Shown: one piece after another, positions 30,653 to 39,985 of the stretch
Layout: the number at the start of each line of letters is the position of its first letter
Position numbering within the stretch: position 1 is the stretch's first letter
NCBI GenBank assembly: GCA_017557005.1
Contig: JAFZFZ010000019.1
Location: 1 to 40,984, forward strand
Length of the DNA: 40,984 nucleotides
Direction: 5' to 3'
From: Bacteroidaceae bacterium
GTDB lineage: Bacteria > Bacteroidota > Bacteroidia > Bacteroidales > Bacteroidaceae
Made by a program: the position numbers and the translations under genes
The notes under the pieces: generated by a model
Databases searched by the model: none
What the model saw: the letters and a program-made list of their open reading frames with translations, nothing else
What the model was told of the DNA's origin: nothing

Positions 30653-31885
30653 CTATCCGAAGAATAGGTAACAAATAAATATGGCCGAGATAATACCTGC
30701 CAAGTCTGCAAGTAGACCACACGTGACGGCATGACGCGTCTTTCTGATACCTACACTTCCAAAGTATACAGCAAGAATATAGAAGGTGGTATCGGTAGCT
30801 CCTTGGAACAGACAAGCAAGACGCCCCACAAAGGAATCAGCCCCATAGGTAGTCATAGCATCCACCATGAGTCCACGAGCACCACTGCCACTAAGAGGTT
30901 TCATCAATGCAGTAGGTAAAGCGCCCACAAACTCGGTGTCGCCACCCACAAAAGCTACACACCAAGCGATGCCATCGATGAGGAAGTCCATAGCACCCGA
31001 AGCGCGAAACACGCCAATGGCCACAAGAATGGCAACAAGGTAGGGAATGATGCGCACAGCCGTCTGGAATCCCTCCTTGGCGCCCTCTATGAAGGTATCA
31101 TATACGTTTATCTTCTTACGCATACCAGCAATTATGAAACAAGCGATGATACCACAAAGGAAGACATTAGCAAAGGTCGATGACACTACATCCATCTGCT
31201 CGCGCGGCATAGCACTGAAGCCCCATATGATGAGTGCTACCAATGTGCATAGAGCACCCAAAAAGAGCAACAACGTGCGATTAAAAAGGTTGATGCGCTG
31301 ATACAGACAAGTGATGATAAGACCTACCACGGTGGAGAAGAAGGTAGCAAGAAGTATCGGCACAAACACATCGGTAGGTTGCGCAGCACCCAACTGAGCA
31401 CGATATACCATGACACTGATAGGCACGAGCGTAAGGCCCGACGTGTTAAGCACAAGAAACATAATCATCGGGTTGGTAGCAGTATCCTTCTCCGTGTTCA
31501 ACTCTTGCAACTGCTCCATGGCTTTGAGGCCCATAGGTGTGGCGGCATTATCGAGGCCGAGCATATTGGCTGCAAAGTTCATGAAGATGGTACCCGTCAC
31601 AGGATGTCCTTTAGGAATATCGGGAAAGATCTTTGAGAACACAGGAGCCAGCCATCGAGCCACGACATTCACTACCCCACCCTTCTCTCCGATGCGCATG
31701 ATACCGAGCCAAAGCGAAAGCACACCAGTGAGTCCGAGCGAAATTTCAAAGGCCGACTTTGCCGATGAAAAGGTGGAGTTCATAATGGCAGGAAACACCT
31801 CGGTATCGCCCCAAAAGATAAGGCGCACCAATGCCACGGCAAAGGCTACGAGAAAAAATGCAATCCAAATATAATTGAGTACCAT
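30653..31885 (-). CDS. SpmA-SpmB fusion, nucleoside-recognition (Gate) membrane protein
   Basis: The 410-residue inner-membrane protein carries two Gate/nucleoside-recognition domains in one chain, corresponding to spore maturation proteins A (about 1-200) and B (about 230-410). Markers are FSSAKSAFEISLGLTGVLSLWLGIMRIGEKGG, FMNFAANMLGLDNAATPMGLKAME and, in the second half, YDTFIEGAKEGFQTAVRIIPYLVA and PLSGSGARGLMVDAM. Many alternating hydrophobic segments suggest about ten helices. The function in non-spore-forming Bacteroidetes is unknown; transport is suggested by the family. It has its own promoter at 31914-31943. Confidence 0.9.
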   Translation of the reverse strand: MVLNYIWIAFFLVAFAVALVRLIFWGDTEVFPAIMNSTFSSAKSAFEISLGLTGVLSLWLGIMRIGEKGGVVNVVARWLAPVFSKIFPDIPKGHPVTGTIFMNFAANMLGLDNAATPMGLKAMEQLQELNTEKDTATNPMIMFLVLNTSGLTLVPISVMVYRAQLGAAQPTDVFVPILLATFFSTVVGLIITCLYQRINLFNRTLLLFLGALCTLVALIIWGFSAMPREQMDVVSSTFANVFLCGIIACFIIAGMRKKINVYDTFIEGAKEGFQTAVRIIPYLVAILVAIGVFRASGAMDFLIDGIAWCVAFVGGDTEFVGALPTALMKPLSGSGARGLMVDAMTTYGADSFVGRLACLFQGATDTTFYILAVYFGSVGIRKTRHAVTCGLLADLAGIISAIFICYLFFG

Positions 31886-31913
31886 GTCTGATTATGCTTT
31901 TAGCTTTATGGTG

Positions 31914-31943
31914 TAAAGGTAATAAATTCTTTATTATCTCAAA
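31914..31943 (-). promoter_or_regulatory. Promoter of the SpmA-SpmB gene
   Basis: On the minus strand TTTG (31940-31943), 18 bases and TACCTTTA (31914-31921) form a near-consensus Bacteroidetes promoter. It lies 28 bases before the ATG at 31885, just after the broken HhH/barrel gene. Confidence 0.75.
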
Positions 31944-31985
31944 CGAAGATAGCACAAAAAACTTCCTTACTGCACCTATAATGCC

Positions 31986-34055
31986 TCAGAACGTATAGCG
32001 CACCTGCAACTGCACATCCTCGCGATGGCAGGCATCAATCATAGCGGCTCCGCTACCGATGGTAGCACGGTCAAAATAACGCGTTGCACCCAACTTTGCC
32101 GTACCGGTCAGGCGCGGCGTTTTCTTATGTCCATACTGCACGAGTACATATCCACGCAGCCCCGTCCCGCTGTACATCTGATAGTTATATGCATAGAGAG
32201 GGCCCCGCTCATAGCTATAGAGACGCGCGGCGTAGTCGGCCTTAAATCCGGTGACACCCATAGAAATGCTCAAGGCATGAGCCTCCCAATCCGGAGAATA
32301 GGTAGCTTGGACACTTGCCAACACACCTAAACCTAACTCCTCGGCCTGCACAACACATCCCTCTATCAGGGCCTGACAGTTCAACCGAGGTGTGAGTTCA
32401 CCCGTCCATTGTGCACGCATGCGGTGAGTCCACTCATTCAGCAATCCTCCATCCACAAGACGATAGCCTTCAGCCACATCCCGCTGCTTCATTCTGAAGC
32501 GATAGCGCACCGATACCTGGTGCTCATTATTTATACTATAGACGGCATTCAGTACACCGTCGGTACCATAGGAAGGAGCACTCACCCGATAGCGCAGATA
32601 GGGAAAATAACACGCATCGGCATAGGCTGTGACTTGCAACTGACGATGAGGCTGCCACTCAGCACCAAGATAAACACCCTGTTCGTTTCAGATATCCGAA
32701 GAGGCAGAGAAACTCTTACCCTCCAAAGCCCAGAAATCATGTGCATAATAGCGCTGCAATAGGGTGACATGCAACTGATCAGCCGCTTTCAGACGCAGCG
32801 TATTGAGGGTTGCAATGGCACCTTTACCATCTACTGCGGTCTCACCCACTACACTCAACCGATGATGATGCCAAGCATAGTCCATGGAAGCATTAAAGAA
32901 GGCATTACCCTGCGGAGCATACCGTTTATAGCTCTGCTTGGGAGCAGCAAAACGGCGATTAAATGATTGGTACATTGCCGTGAACCCCAGATGCAGTCCG
33001 TGAGCACTATAGCCCAGGTGTGCGCCAAACAGGTTTCCACGCGTATTGTTGCGCTTTGCAATCTCTAAAGGAGTACGGTGATAACCATCCGTCTTTATTG
33101 TGCTGATGGATGCGCCATCAAGCGTAGCATCAAGCAGTTGATACGAAGCAAAGGCTGTCATCTGCCACGAACGCCAGGCCAAAGTTGCTGCCGCTCCAGA
33201 GTAATAGTCGCTCTCACCCGTACCACGATGTGGCTTTACCGATGCCGACTGCCTGCCTAACCCTTGCAACAACATCGTCTTGCCCAAGGCAAAGTCAGAG
33301 TTGAGCACCAGTCCCTGCCCGAAGCGTAATCGATAGTTGCCCACCACCAAATTACGGAGCAACCCCATATCACCCAACTGCACATACCCCGAGAGATAAT
33401 CGGGGCGAGGAAAAGCCGCCGTAAAGGAGGGCTCTCCCGCATCCGTCTCAGCACTGATACCCCACGACAAACGTGTCCCATAACGATAGTTGTACCGAAT
33501 ATTATGATACAACGCATTGCCCATGTAGTAGCGCGAGGGAGCCGCATCGAGCGCACTCTGTGTGCGGGGCGCATAGCCCTCACGGCGGTAGAGCGGTATA
33601 TCTACCCGAGACGATAGTTCGCTGCGCCCCTTCGTCAACATCTTACGCCATAGGTCGCGCACATCCACCTCCTCCTTCGTGGGTTCACCAAAGACGACGA
33701 AATAGGATAGCAGCTGGCGTGTATGGTAATCAAGTTCGGGGATGAGCATCAGTTCGCCCACACTGCGCAACGCCCCATACCTATAGATATAATAATGTAT
33801 GCCCTCTATCTGTCTGTCAGTGAGGAAACCTAAGCGCTGCAGCTCGGTGCTGTCGGCACTATTGATATTGATAGGATTAGCATGCAGATAAATATAGTCA
33901 TCGTAGAGGTTCTCGGCCAAGGCCACCTCCTCACCCTCATTCTCAGCCTCCAGAAAAAGCTGTTCGACAAAGGTTTCCCATGCTACAAACTGCGCAGAAA
34001 CGGGAAGCAATGAGCAGAGCAGCAACAAACATGCTATTATCACCCTCTGCCACAT
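31986..34055 (-). pseudogene. HhH-domain plus outer-membrane barrel protein, interrupted by one in-frame stop
   Basis: Read through, this would encode 689 residues. The first part (1-455) has a signal peptide (about 1-21, ending PVSAQ), a helix-hairpin-helix pair of ComEA type (ININSADSTELQRLGFL, then GALRSVGELMLIPELD) and the start of a beta-barrel (GNYRLRFGQGLVLNSDFALG). It stops at TGA (32690-32688) after SFSASSDI. The frame continues without shift: NEQGVYLGAEWQPHRQ leads straight into the 217-residue barrel end (LQVTAYADACYFPYLRYRV, closing VQLQVRYTF). A TCA or CGA codon changed to TGA would explain it. The upstream piece is intact and might still be expressed; the downstream piece has no good start (TTG at 32639). 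It could be a strain mutation or a sequence error. Confidence 0.85.
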
Positions 34056-34078
34056 TGCCTATTACATCCTGGTTAGCA

Positions 34079-34987
34079 TTAGAAGAACTTCACCTCTTCG
34101 CCTACAATCTCGCTCAATAGCAGATTGGCCAGGCGGCTTGTGCCGATACGGAACAGCTCGTTTGTAAGCCACTCCTCACCCAACACCTCTTTCACGATGG
34201 TGTAGTATATCAATGCATCGTACACAGTGTTGATGCCACCGGCAGGTTTGAAACCAATCTTACGGCCGGTCTTCTCATAGTACGCCTTGATGGCACGACA
34301 CATCACGTAGGCCGCCTCGGGTGTAGCAGCAGGCTCCTGCTTGCCGGTAGAGGTCTTGATAAAGTCGGCACCGCTATACATAGCCAGAATAGAGGCCTTC
34401 ATGATATTCTCGGCCGACTTCAATGCACCCGTCTCAAGGATTACCTTCAAGTGACGCTCACCGCAGATCGACTTGATTTCCTCGATTTCATCGCACATTC
34501 CCTCATAATCTCCGCTGAGGAACTTGCCCACGGGGATGACGATATCAATCTCTGTAGCGCCATCGGCAAGAGCAAGAGCAGTCTCAGCCACCTTTACCTC
34601 GGTGAAGGTCTGCGATGAGGGGAATCCACCTGACACACAAGCGACGGCCACCTCTTCGACCTCGAGTGACTGGCTCACGATCTTGGCAAAGCAGGGATAC
34701 ACACAGATAGCAGCTACGTTCTTGAGGTCGGGGTACTGATCCTCGAAGTCGTTGACACGTTCGGTAAACTTCAATACACTCTCCTCGCTATCTTCTGTCT
34801 TGAGCGTGGTAAGGTCGATGCAGCTGAAGAGAAACTTCTTCACCGCTTCGGTATCGTTCTCATCTACAAATTTCTCGATGATACGGGCAGTCTTTGCCTT
34901 CACCTCGTCATCAGACAAGGCTGTTGTGTAGAGTGCAAGCGCATCGTTGTACTTGTTTGTTGCTTCTGTTTCGTGATAGTGTTCCAT
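34079..34987 (-). CDS. deoC: Deoxyribose-phosphate aldolase
   Basis: The 302-residue class I aldolase splits 2-deoxyribose-5-phosphate into acetaldehyde and glyceraldehyde-3-phosphate, feeding deoxynucleosides into glycolysis. Motifs are IDIVIPVGKFLSGDY, HLKVILETGAL and the Schiff-base segment ADFIKTSTGKQ, then GRKIGFKPAGGI with the second lysine. It is longer than the Escherichia coli type (about 259), with an N-terminal extension of roughly 45 residues typical of Bacteroidetes versions. It starts 9 bases after the MazG-type gene and is followed after about 23 bases by the broken HhH/barrel gene, so they form one transcript from the promoter at 35361-35392. Confidence 0.94.
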   Translation of the reverse strand: MEHYHETEATNKYNDALALYTTALSDDEVKAKTARIIEKFVDENDTEAVKKFLFSCIDLTTLKTEDSEESVLKFTERVNDFEDQYPDLKNVAAICVYPCFAKIVSQSLEVEEVAVACVSGGFPSSQTFTEVKVAETALALADGATEIDIVIPVGKFLSGDYEGMCDEIEEIKSICGERHLKVILETGALKSAENIMKASILAMYSGADFIKTSTGKQEPAATPEAAYVMCRAIKAYYEKTGRKIGFKPAGGINTVYDALIYYTIVKEVLGEEWLTNELFRIGTSRLANLLLSEIVGEEVKFF

Positions 34988-34996
34988 ATCTTTATT

Positions 34997-35335
34997 TCAT
35001 TTTAGTTTCTCATTATTCAGATGTCGCGTATTGTCACGCTTGGTTTTCTTCTCTATGGTGCGTCGCCACGCTTCGGTGAGGTCCACTCCCGTTTGGTTGG
35101 CCATACATACGAGCACCCACAGCACATCGGCCATCTCTTCAGACAGGTTGGGTGTTTCGCCCTCCTTGAACGATTGCTCGCCATAGGTGCGGGCCATCAC
35201 ACGAGCCAGTTCGCCCACCTCTTCAGTGAGTATAGCCATATTGGTCAGTTCGTTGAAGTAACGCACGCCATAGGTATGTATCCACTCATCGGCCTGCCGT
35301 TGCGCCTCTTCCAGGGTGATGGGTTTGCTATCCAT
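34997..35335 (-). CDS. MazG-type nucleotide pyrophosphohydrolase
   Basis: The 112-residue protein belongs to the all-alpha NTP pyrophosphatase group. The paired metal-binding motifs are ExxE (E39-V-G-E42, within EEVGE) and ExxD (E67-M-A-D70, within EEMAD), with FNELTNMAILT before and KKTKRDNTRHLNN at the end. Family members hydrolyse dNTPs or non-canonical NTPs; the exact substrate, for example dCTP or dUTP, cannot be told. It is followed after 9 bases by deoC, which degrades deoxyribose phosphate, so the pair fits deoxynucleotide turnover. A consensus promoter precedes it. Confidence 0.9.
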   Translation of the reverse strand: MDSKPITLEEAQRQADEWIHTYGVRYFNELTNMAILTEEVGELARVMARTYGEQSFKEGETPNLSEEMADVLWVLVCMANQTGVDLTEAWRRTIEKKTKRDNTRHLNNEKLK

Positions 35336-35360
35336 AATTCCTACTTCAATATATCCGAAG

Positions 35361-35392
35361 CAAAGTTAATCGTTTAAGGCAACACGAGCAAA
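35361..35392 (-). promoter_or_regulatory. Promoter of the MazG-type/deoC operon
   Basis: On the minus strand TTTG (35389-35392), 20 bases and TAACTTTG (35361-35368) match the Bacteroidetes consensus fully. It lies 26 bases before the ATG at 35335 and just after the dtd stop codon, dividing the minus-strand gene run in two. Confidence 0.85.
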
Positions 35393-35404
35393 TGTTTCCC
35401 CAAC

Positions 35405-35857
35405 TTATTCTTTGTTCTTACTATCCATGAAAATGGTTACAGGACCATCGTTGATGAGTGCACACTGCATGTCGGCACCAAAAACACCCGTTTTCACCGG
35501 TTTGCCGAGGCCCGATGAGAGCTCCGCACAAAAACGCTCGTACAGCGGCACCGAGATATCGGGCTTAGCCGCCTTGATATAGGACGGACGGTTACCCTTC
35601 TTCGTTGAGGCATGTAGAGTAAACTGGCTCACCACCAGCACCTCGCCCCCGATGTCCATCACCGAGCGATTCATCACGCCATTCTCATCATCGAAGATAC
35701 GCATAGCCACCACCTTCTTTACAAGGAAGGCTATATCCTCATCGTTATCGGCATCCTCAATGCCTACCAGTATCATCATGCCTTGACCAATAGACGAATA
35801 CAGTTGTTCGTCGATGGTAACCGATGCATTGCGCACACGCTGTATTATGATTCTCAT
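35405..35857 (-). CDS. dtd: D-aminoacyl-tRNA deacylase
   Basis: The 150-residue homodimeric enzyme removes D-amino acids (and glycine from tRNA-Ala) wrongly attached to tRNA. Conserved parts are MRIIIQRVRNASVTID at the start, VLVVSQFTLHAST (the SQxT motif) and the C-terminal ALINDGPVTIFMDS, containing the Gly-Pro pair that works across the dimer. Length is standard. It starts 12 bases after the EEP-family gene, in the same minus-strand operon as the two rhomboids. Confidence 0.96.
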   Translation of the reverse strand: MRIIIQRVRNASVTIDEQLYSSIGQGMMILVGIEDADNDEDIAFLVKKVVAMRIFDDENGVMNRSVMDIGGEVLVVSQFTLHASTKKGNRPSYIKAAKPDISVPLYERFCAELSSGLGKPVKTGVFGADMQCALINDGPVTIFMDSKNKE

Positions 35858-35869
35858 TGTTGATAGTTT

Positions 35870-36973
35870 TTATTTCTTTTCAGATACGTTCTTCTGCAAG
35901 TAGCAAGAGATGGGATAGTGGTCAGAAGCCTTGACCGAGTGGTCTACCACACAATCATAAGCCTCAAAGGCAGGAGCATAGAGGATATGATCGATTCGGT
36001 AAAAGAGTTTGTTGCGATTATAGCTGAATCCCGGTCCATTGCCGCTCCGCACATAGGCATCGGCAAGCTCCCGCATAAACAGTTTATGAGTGTAGGATAT
36101 GGGCGAGTCGTTGAAGTCGCCACAAACGATGATATAAGGTGTCGTGTCCTTCTGCACCTCAGCAAGCACCAGGTTGGCCTGTGCGGCACGCTTGGATACG
36201 GCATCGCGCAATTTCTTCACAATCTCACGCGTACCCTGCGAGCGTATCTTATCCTTGTTCGGGTCGGCCAAGAGCTGTTCGTAAGCACTTTTGTTCTCGT
36301 CATTGAGGTTGTTCGACTGCAGGTGACAATTATATACTACCACGGTGTCGGCACCATGCAATATACGATACTTGGCACATCCGTTACTCGTAGAGTTGAA
36401 GTCCACATCCTCGACACTCAGGATGGGATATTTCGACAAGCAGCAGAGGTAGTGCGACTTGGCTACCGACCAGTTGTTGAGCTGATACGAGCGGTAGGGA
36501 TAAGCCTTCAGCAAGCCCTTGCCCCCCTTACTCTTGAGCGCCGAGAACGGGAACTCTTGCAGACAGATGATATCAGCATCGCAATTCTCAAGATAAGCAA
36601 TTACCGGATTGTCAATGTTGGCAGTGGCATTCTTAAGGTTCAGACTGAGGATGTTATACGACACCACCTTGATGCTCTCCTCAGGAGGTGTCTGCCGTGA
36701 CACGTTGATGGGAGAGAACACACGTATCTGCGGCAAGCATACCAGGAGTGCCCCTATCGACACCAACATGAAGCGCTTGTAGAGCAAGAGCCAGACGATG
36801 AGAAACGCCCCATTGGCCACCAGCACAAAGGGCATGGCAAGTCCCGCCAGCGAAAGCAGGGGCATCGATTCTACGGGAAGCAGCGGACTATAGGCACACC
36901 CTATGAGCAGCAGCGCCACCAGCAAGTTGACACCCACGATAGGCCCCAGCAGTATTTTGGCATACCACTTCAT
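35870..36973 (-). CDS. Membrane-anchored endonuclease/exonuclease/phosphatase family protein
   Basis: The 367-residue protein has three N-terminal membrane segments (about 5-30, 40-65 and 68-88) and then an EEP domain. The motifs are VVSYNILSL, CLQEF (metal-binding glutamate), NCHLQSNNL, VCGDFNDSP and the C-terminal IDHIL and SDHYPI. The group includes phosphodiesterases and nucleases; the substrate of the Bacteroidales version is unknown, and the domain could face either side of the membrane. Its ATG overlaps the stop codon of the upstream rhomboid gene by four bases, so translation is coupled. This rhomboid, rhomboid, EEP, dtd order forms one operon. Confidence 0.85.
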   Translation of the reverse strand: MKWYAKILLGPIVGVNLLVALLLIGCAYSPLLPVESMPLLSLAGLAMPFVLVANGAFLIVWLLLYKRFMLVSIGALLVCLPQIRVFSPINVSRQTPPEESIKVVSYNILSLNLKNATANIDNPVIAYLENCDADIICLQEFPFSALKSKGGKGLLKAYPYRSYQLNNWSVAKSHYLCCLSKYPILSVEDVDFNSTSNGCAKYRILHGADTVVVYNCHLQSNNLNDENKSAYEQLLADPNKDKIRSQGTREIVKKLRDAVSKRAAQANLVLAEVQKDTTPYIIVCGDFNDSPISYTHKLFMRELADAYVRSGNGPGFSYNRNKLFYRIDHILYAPAFEAYDCVVDHSVKASDHYPISCYLQKNVSEKK

Positions 36974-37881
36974 CGCTTGCTCGCATCAAAGAGTTTGCGC
37001 TTCTCCTCGTCGGTCAGACTGCTGTAGCCCGATTTCTTCAACTTCTCCAATATATGATCCACCTCGGCCGACTGAGCTTTCTTGCGGGCGTTGTAGTCAT
37101 AGTCGGTCTTACGGTCATTTCCCGTAGCATTGTTGACATGCACCTTCATCTTCGGTTTGCGTGGCTTGCGCTCCCGCTTACGGAAGAGTGCCCCGATGGC
37201 ATCGATACATACGTTGGCCCAGTGGGTGATGTCGTAGCCACGGTTGATACCACGCACAAACCACCATCCTGCCAAGGCACCACCCAGGTGCGCCAGGTGT
37301 CCGCCCGCATTGCTTCCGCCCACATAGAGGATATCGAAAAGCACGATGAAAAGGGCAAAATACTTCAGTCGCACCGGACCTATCAGCATCAGGTTGATGC
37401 GGTAGTCAGGCTCACGCACAGCCGTAGCCACCGCTATGGCCAGCACCGATGCCGAGGCCCCCACCAAGGTAGCACTATACAGGTCGCCGGCAAATACAGG
37501 AAACAGGTTGTAGGAAACGATATAGAAGAGCCCACCCATGAGTCCGCCCACGACATAGAGTCCGCGCAGGTGCTTCGATGAGAAGAAGTAGAGGAACAGG
37601 CGGCCAAACCAATACAGCCATAGCATATTGCCCAGCAGATGCCACACCCCCGCATGCATAAACATATAGGTGATCAGTGTCCAGGGCCTGCGCAGCAACT
37701 GCAGCAGGTCGGCAGGCAGATAGAGGTAGCTCCACAGGTGTGCCACCTGGATGTTGAACAAGCCCAGCGCCACCTCAGCCAACAAGCCCAGCACATATAC
37801 CGCTACATTGATGTAGATAAGGCGAACTACGATGTTGCCCTGCCTGAATGTCCGCTTCAGGTCTTCAATAAATCCGTTCAT
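36970..37881 (-). CDS. Rhomboid intramembrane protease with a cytoplasmic DUF6576-like tail
   Basis: From the ATG at 37881 it encodes 303 residues. About six helices form the rhomboid core, with FMHAGVWHLLGNMLWL (HxxxN-type loop), the catalytic serine in LVGASAS and the histidine in AGGHLAHLGGALAG. A soluble tail of about 90 residues follows, rich in K and R and ending SGYSSLTDEEKRKLFDAS, which resembles DUF6576. The start codon lies inside the end of the preceding rhomboid gene (17-base overlap). Rhomboids cut membrane-spanning substrates; the substrate is unknown. A GTG or other start upstream is possible but would lengthen the overlap. Confidence 0.92.
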   Translation of the reverse strand: MNGFIEDLKRTFRQGNIVVRLIYINVAVYVLGLLAEVALGLFNIQVAHLWSYLYLPADLLQLLRRPWTLITYMFMHAGVWHLLGNMLWLYWFGRLFLYFFSSKHLRGLYVVGGLMGGLFYIVSYNLFPVFAGDLYSATLVGASASVLAIAVATAVREPDYRINLMLIGPVRLKYFALFIVLFDILYVGGSNAGGHLAHLGGALAGWWFVRGINRGYDITHWANVCIDAIGALFRKRERKPRKPKMKVHVNNATGNDRKTDYDYNARKKAQSAEVDHILEKLKKSGYSSLTDEEKRKLFDASKR

Positions 37882-38587
37882 TGCCCGTACCCTTTGTTTT
37901 CCAATACACAATCAGCAAGAAGCCAAACACCATACCTCCCAGATGCGCAAAATGGGCGATTCCATCGTTGTTCATGATGCCCAGCCCCAGCTCTATCACA
38001 AAGTAGCCAATGATGAGCCACTTGGCCTTGATGGGCATAGGCAGCGGGAATATGAACAGTTCCTGATTGGGAAACATCATGCCAAACGCCATCAGGATGG
38101 CATACACCGCACCCGAGGCACCTACCGTAGACACGCTGATGACACGCTCATACATCGTGAGCCACTGGGCTGCTGTGTGCGATACACCATGGATAGGGAT
38201 CACCGCATCGGAAGCATACGTTGAGAGCTGCGCCATATCGGCCATATAGGGCATAAAGTCAAAGTACTGCGCCACCTCCTGCACCAAGCCGGCACCCACA
38301 CCGCATAGCACATAGTAGAAAAGGAACCGCGACGGTCCCCACACGGTCTCCAGTATGCGTCCAAACATCCACACGGCAAACATATTGAAGAATATATGTT
38401 CGAAGCCCGAGTGCATAAACATATAGGTAAAGAGTTGGTAGAGTCTGAACTTCTCAGACTCGAAATAGTGAAGCCCCAGCACATCATTCAGGTCGATGCC
38501 ATATCTCTCGGCCACGAACGCGCCAAAGAAGCAAAGAAGGTTGATGATAATGAGGTTCTTGGTTACAGTCGGTGTATCGTTCATCAT
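37865..38587 (-). CDS. Rhomboid intramembrane protease
   Basis: The 240-residue inner-membrane protein has six predicted helices. The motifs are FMHSGFEHIFFNMFAVWMFG, the catalytic serine in TVGASGAVYA and the histidine in IAHFAHLGGMVFG. There is a long insertion between helices 3 and 4 (about 100-140, VAQYFDFMPYMADMAQLSTYAS). It is the first gene of the minus-strand operon with the second rhomboid, the EEP protein and dtd. The upstream region to prfB (229 bases) has T-rich sequence but no clear -33/-7 pair for it. Tandem rhomboids that differ in tail and insertion suggest different substrates. Confidence 0.93.
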   Translation of the reverse strand: MMNDTPTVTKNLIIINLLCFFGAFVAERYGIDLNDVLGLHYFESEKFRLYQLFTYMFMHSGFEHIFFNMFAVWMFGRILETVWGPSRFLFYYVLCGVGAGLVQEVAQYFDFMPYMADMAQLSTYASDAVIPIHGVSHTAAQWLTMYERVISVSTVGASGAVYAILMAFGMMFPNQELFIFPLPMPIKAKWLIIGYFVIELGLGIMNNDGIAHFAHLGGMVFGFLLIVYWKTKGTGNERIY

Positions 38588-38816
38588 GCTGCATTTTACA
38601 AAAAACGTGTAAAATTACTCATTTTCTTGCACACAGCCATCAAAAATAGGCACATTAAATACTTTTTCGGATTTTTTAAGAATCCAATCCCGTTTTATTT
38701 TTCGCCCACACCTCCTCAAATACCCTGCCCGGCACCTATTTTATACGCAACGATACCAACTAATTGCGGAAAATTTCGTAACTTCGCGCCGCAAAAACAG
38801 ATTCTATAGTACACAG
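38588..38816. promoter_or_regulatory. Divergent intergenic region with prfB -7 box
   Basis: This is the region between the rhomboid operon (minus) and prfB (plus). TAACTTCG at 38779-38786, 30 bases before the prfB ATG, is a near match to TAnnTTTG. A weak GGATT/AATCC hairpin lies at 38669-38685. No TTTG box at a good distance and no gene is seen. Confidence 0.45.
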
Positions 38817-39932
38817 ATGATTACACTTGACCAATTGAAGGACGTAAAGGAGCGCACCGAGGCGCTCAATCGCTATCTCGCCATCGAGGACAAAATGATA
38901 CAGGTTGAAGAAGAGCAGCTGCGCACGCAGGTGCCCGGATTCTGGGACGACGCCAAGAAGGCCGAGGCGCAGATGAAGAAGGTAAAGGACCTGCAAGCAT
39001 GGATCGATGGCTACAAGCAGGTGAAGAGCCTGGCCGACGAGGTAGAGGTAGCTTTCGAATTCTGCAAGGACGAACTCATCACCGAGGCAGAGCTCGATGC
39101 GGCATACGCCACAGCACTGGAGGCTATCGAGGCACTGGAGCTGAAGAACATGCTGCGCGAGGAGGCCGACAATATGGACTGTGTACTCAAGATCAACTCC
39201 GGTGCTGGCGGCACCGAGGCGCAAGACTGGGCATCCATGCTGATGCGTATGTACATGCGTTGGGCCGAGGCCAATGGCTACAAGCTGCGCGTATCGAACC
39301 TCCAGGAGGGCGACGAGGCAGGCATCAAGACCGTCACCATGGAGCTCGAAGGGCCGTTTGCTTATGGCTACCTCAAGGGTGAGAACGGTGTGCACCGCCT
39401 TGTGCGTGTATCGCCCTACAATGCCCAGGGCAAGCGCATGACCTCGTTTGCATCCGTGTTCGTAACCCCGCTCATCGACGACAGCATCGAGATCGAGATC
39501 AACCCCGCCCTGCTCTCATGGGACACCTTCCGAAGCGGTGGCGCCGGTGGTCAGAACGTAAATAAGGTAGAGTCGGGCGTACGCTTGCGCTACCAATACA
39601 CCGACCCCTACACCGGTGTGCAGGAGGAGATCATGATCGAAAACACCGAGACCCGCGACCAGCCCAAGAACAAGGAGAACGCCCTGCGACTGCTCCGTTC
39701 ACAACTCTACGACCGCGAGCTGCAGCACCGCATGGAGGAGCAGGCCAAGGTAGAGGCAGGCAAGAAGAAGATCGAGTGGGGCTCACAGATACGCAGCTAC
39801 GTGTTTGACGACCGCCGCGTGAAGGACCACCGCACAGGCCATCAGACCTCCGATGTGGGTGGCGTCATGGATGGAAAGATCGACGGCTTCATCAAATCGT
39901 TCCTCATGTCAAATTCTTCGGACGAAGAATGA
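38817..39932 (+). CDS. prfB: Peptide chain release factor 2
   Basis: The 371-residue factor ends translation at UAA and UGA. The GGQ motif is at 244-246 within SGGAGGQNVNKVESGVRLRY. The stop-recognition tripeptide, usually SPF in RF2, reads SPY (199-201, VRVSPYNAQGKRMTSF). Many bacteria control prfB by a +1 frameshift at an early UGA near codon 25. Here the corresponding place (RYL at 19-21 followed by AIEDK) is open and in frame, so no programmed frameshift is used. The following region is a hairpin repeat and then the CYTH gene. Confidence 0.96.
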   Translation: MITLDQLKDVKERTEALNRYLAIEDKMIQVEEEQLRTQVPGFWDDAKKAEAQMKKVKDLQAWIDGYKQVKSLADEVEVAFEFCKDELITEAELDAAYATALEAIEALELKNMLREEADNMDCVLKINSGAGGTEAQDWASMLMRMYMRWAEANGYKLRVSNLQEGDEAGIKTVTMELEGPFAYGYLKGENGVHRLVRVSPYNAQGKRMTSFASVFVTPLIDDSIEIEINPALLSWDTFRSGGAGGQNVNKVESGVRLRYQYTDPYTGVQEEIMIENTETRDQPKNKENALRLLRSQLYDRELQHRMEEQAKVEAGKKKIEWGSQIRSYVFDDRRVKDHRTGHQTSDVGGVMDGKIDGFIKSFLMSNSSDEE

Positions 39933-39985
39933 TTTGAGTGAGCCCGACGCGAAACCAAATTTTCAATTTTTCAAGGTTCGTGCCA

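Noticed and set aside
32688..32690. TGA recoding (read-through or selenocysteine) in the HhH/barrel gene
   Set aside because: TGA ends other genes in this window, no selenocysteine element or cysteine-position homology is visible, and a single base change explains the stop more simply.
38877..38885. Programmed frameshift site in prfB
   Set aside because: The frame is open through codons 19-25 (RYLAIED) with no in-frame TGA or slippery CTT before it.
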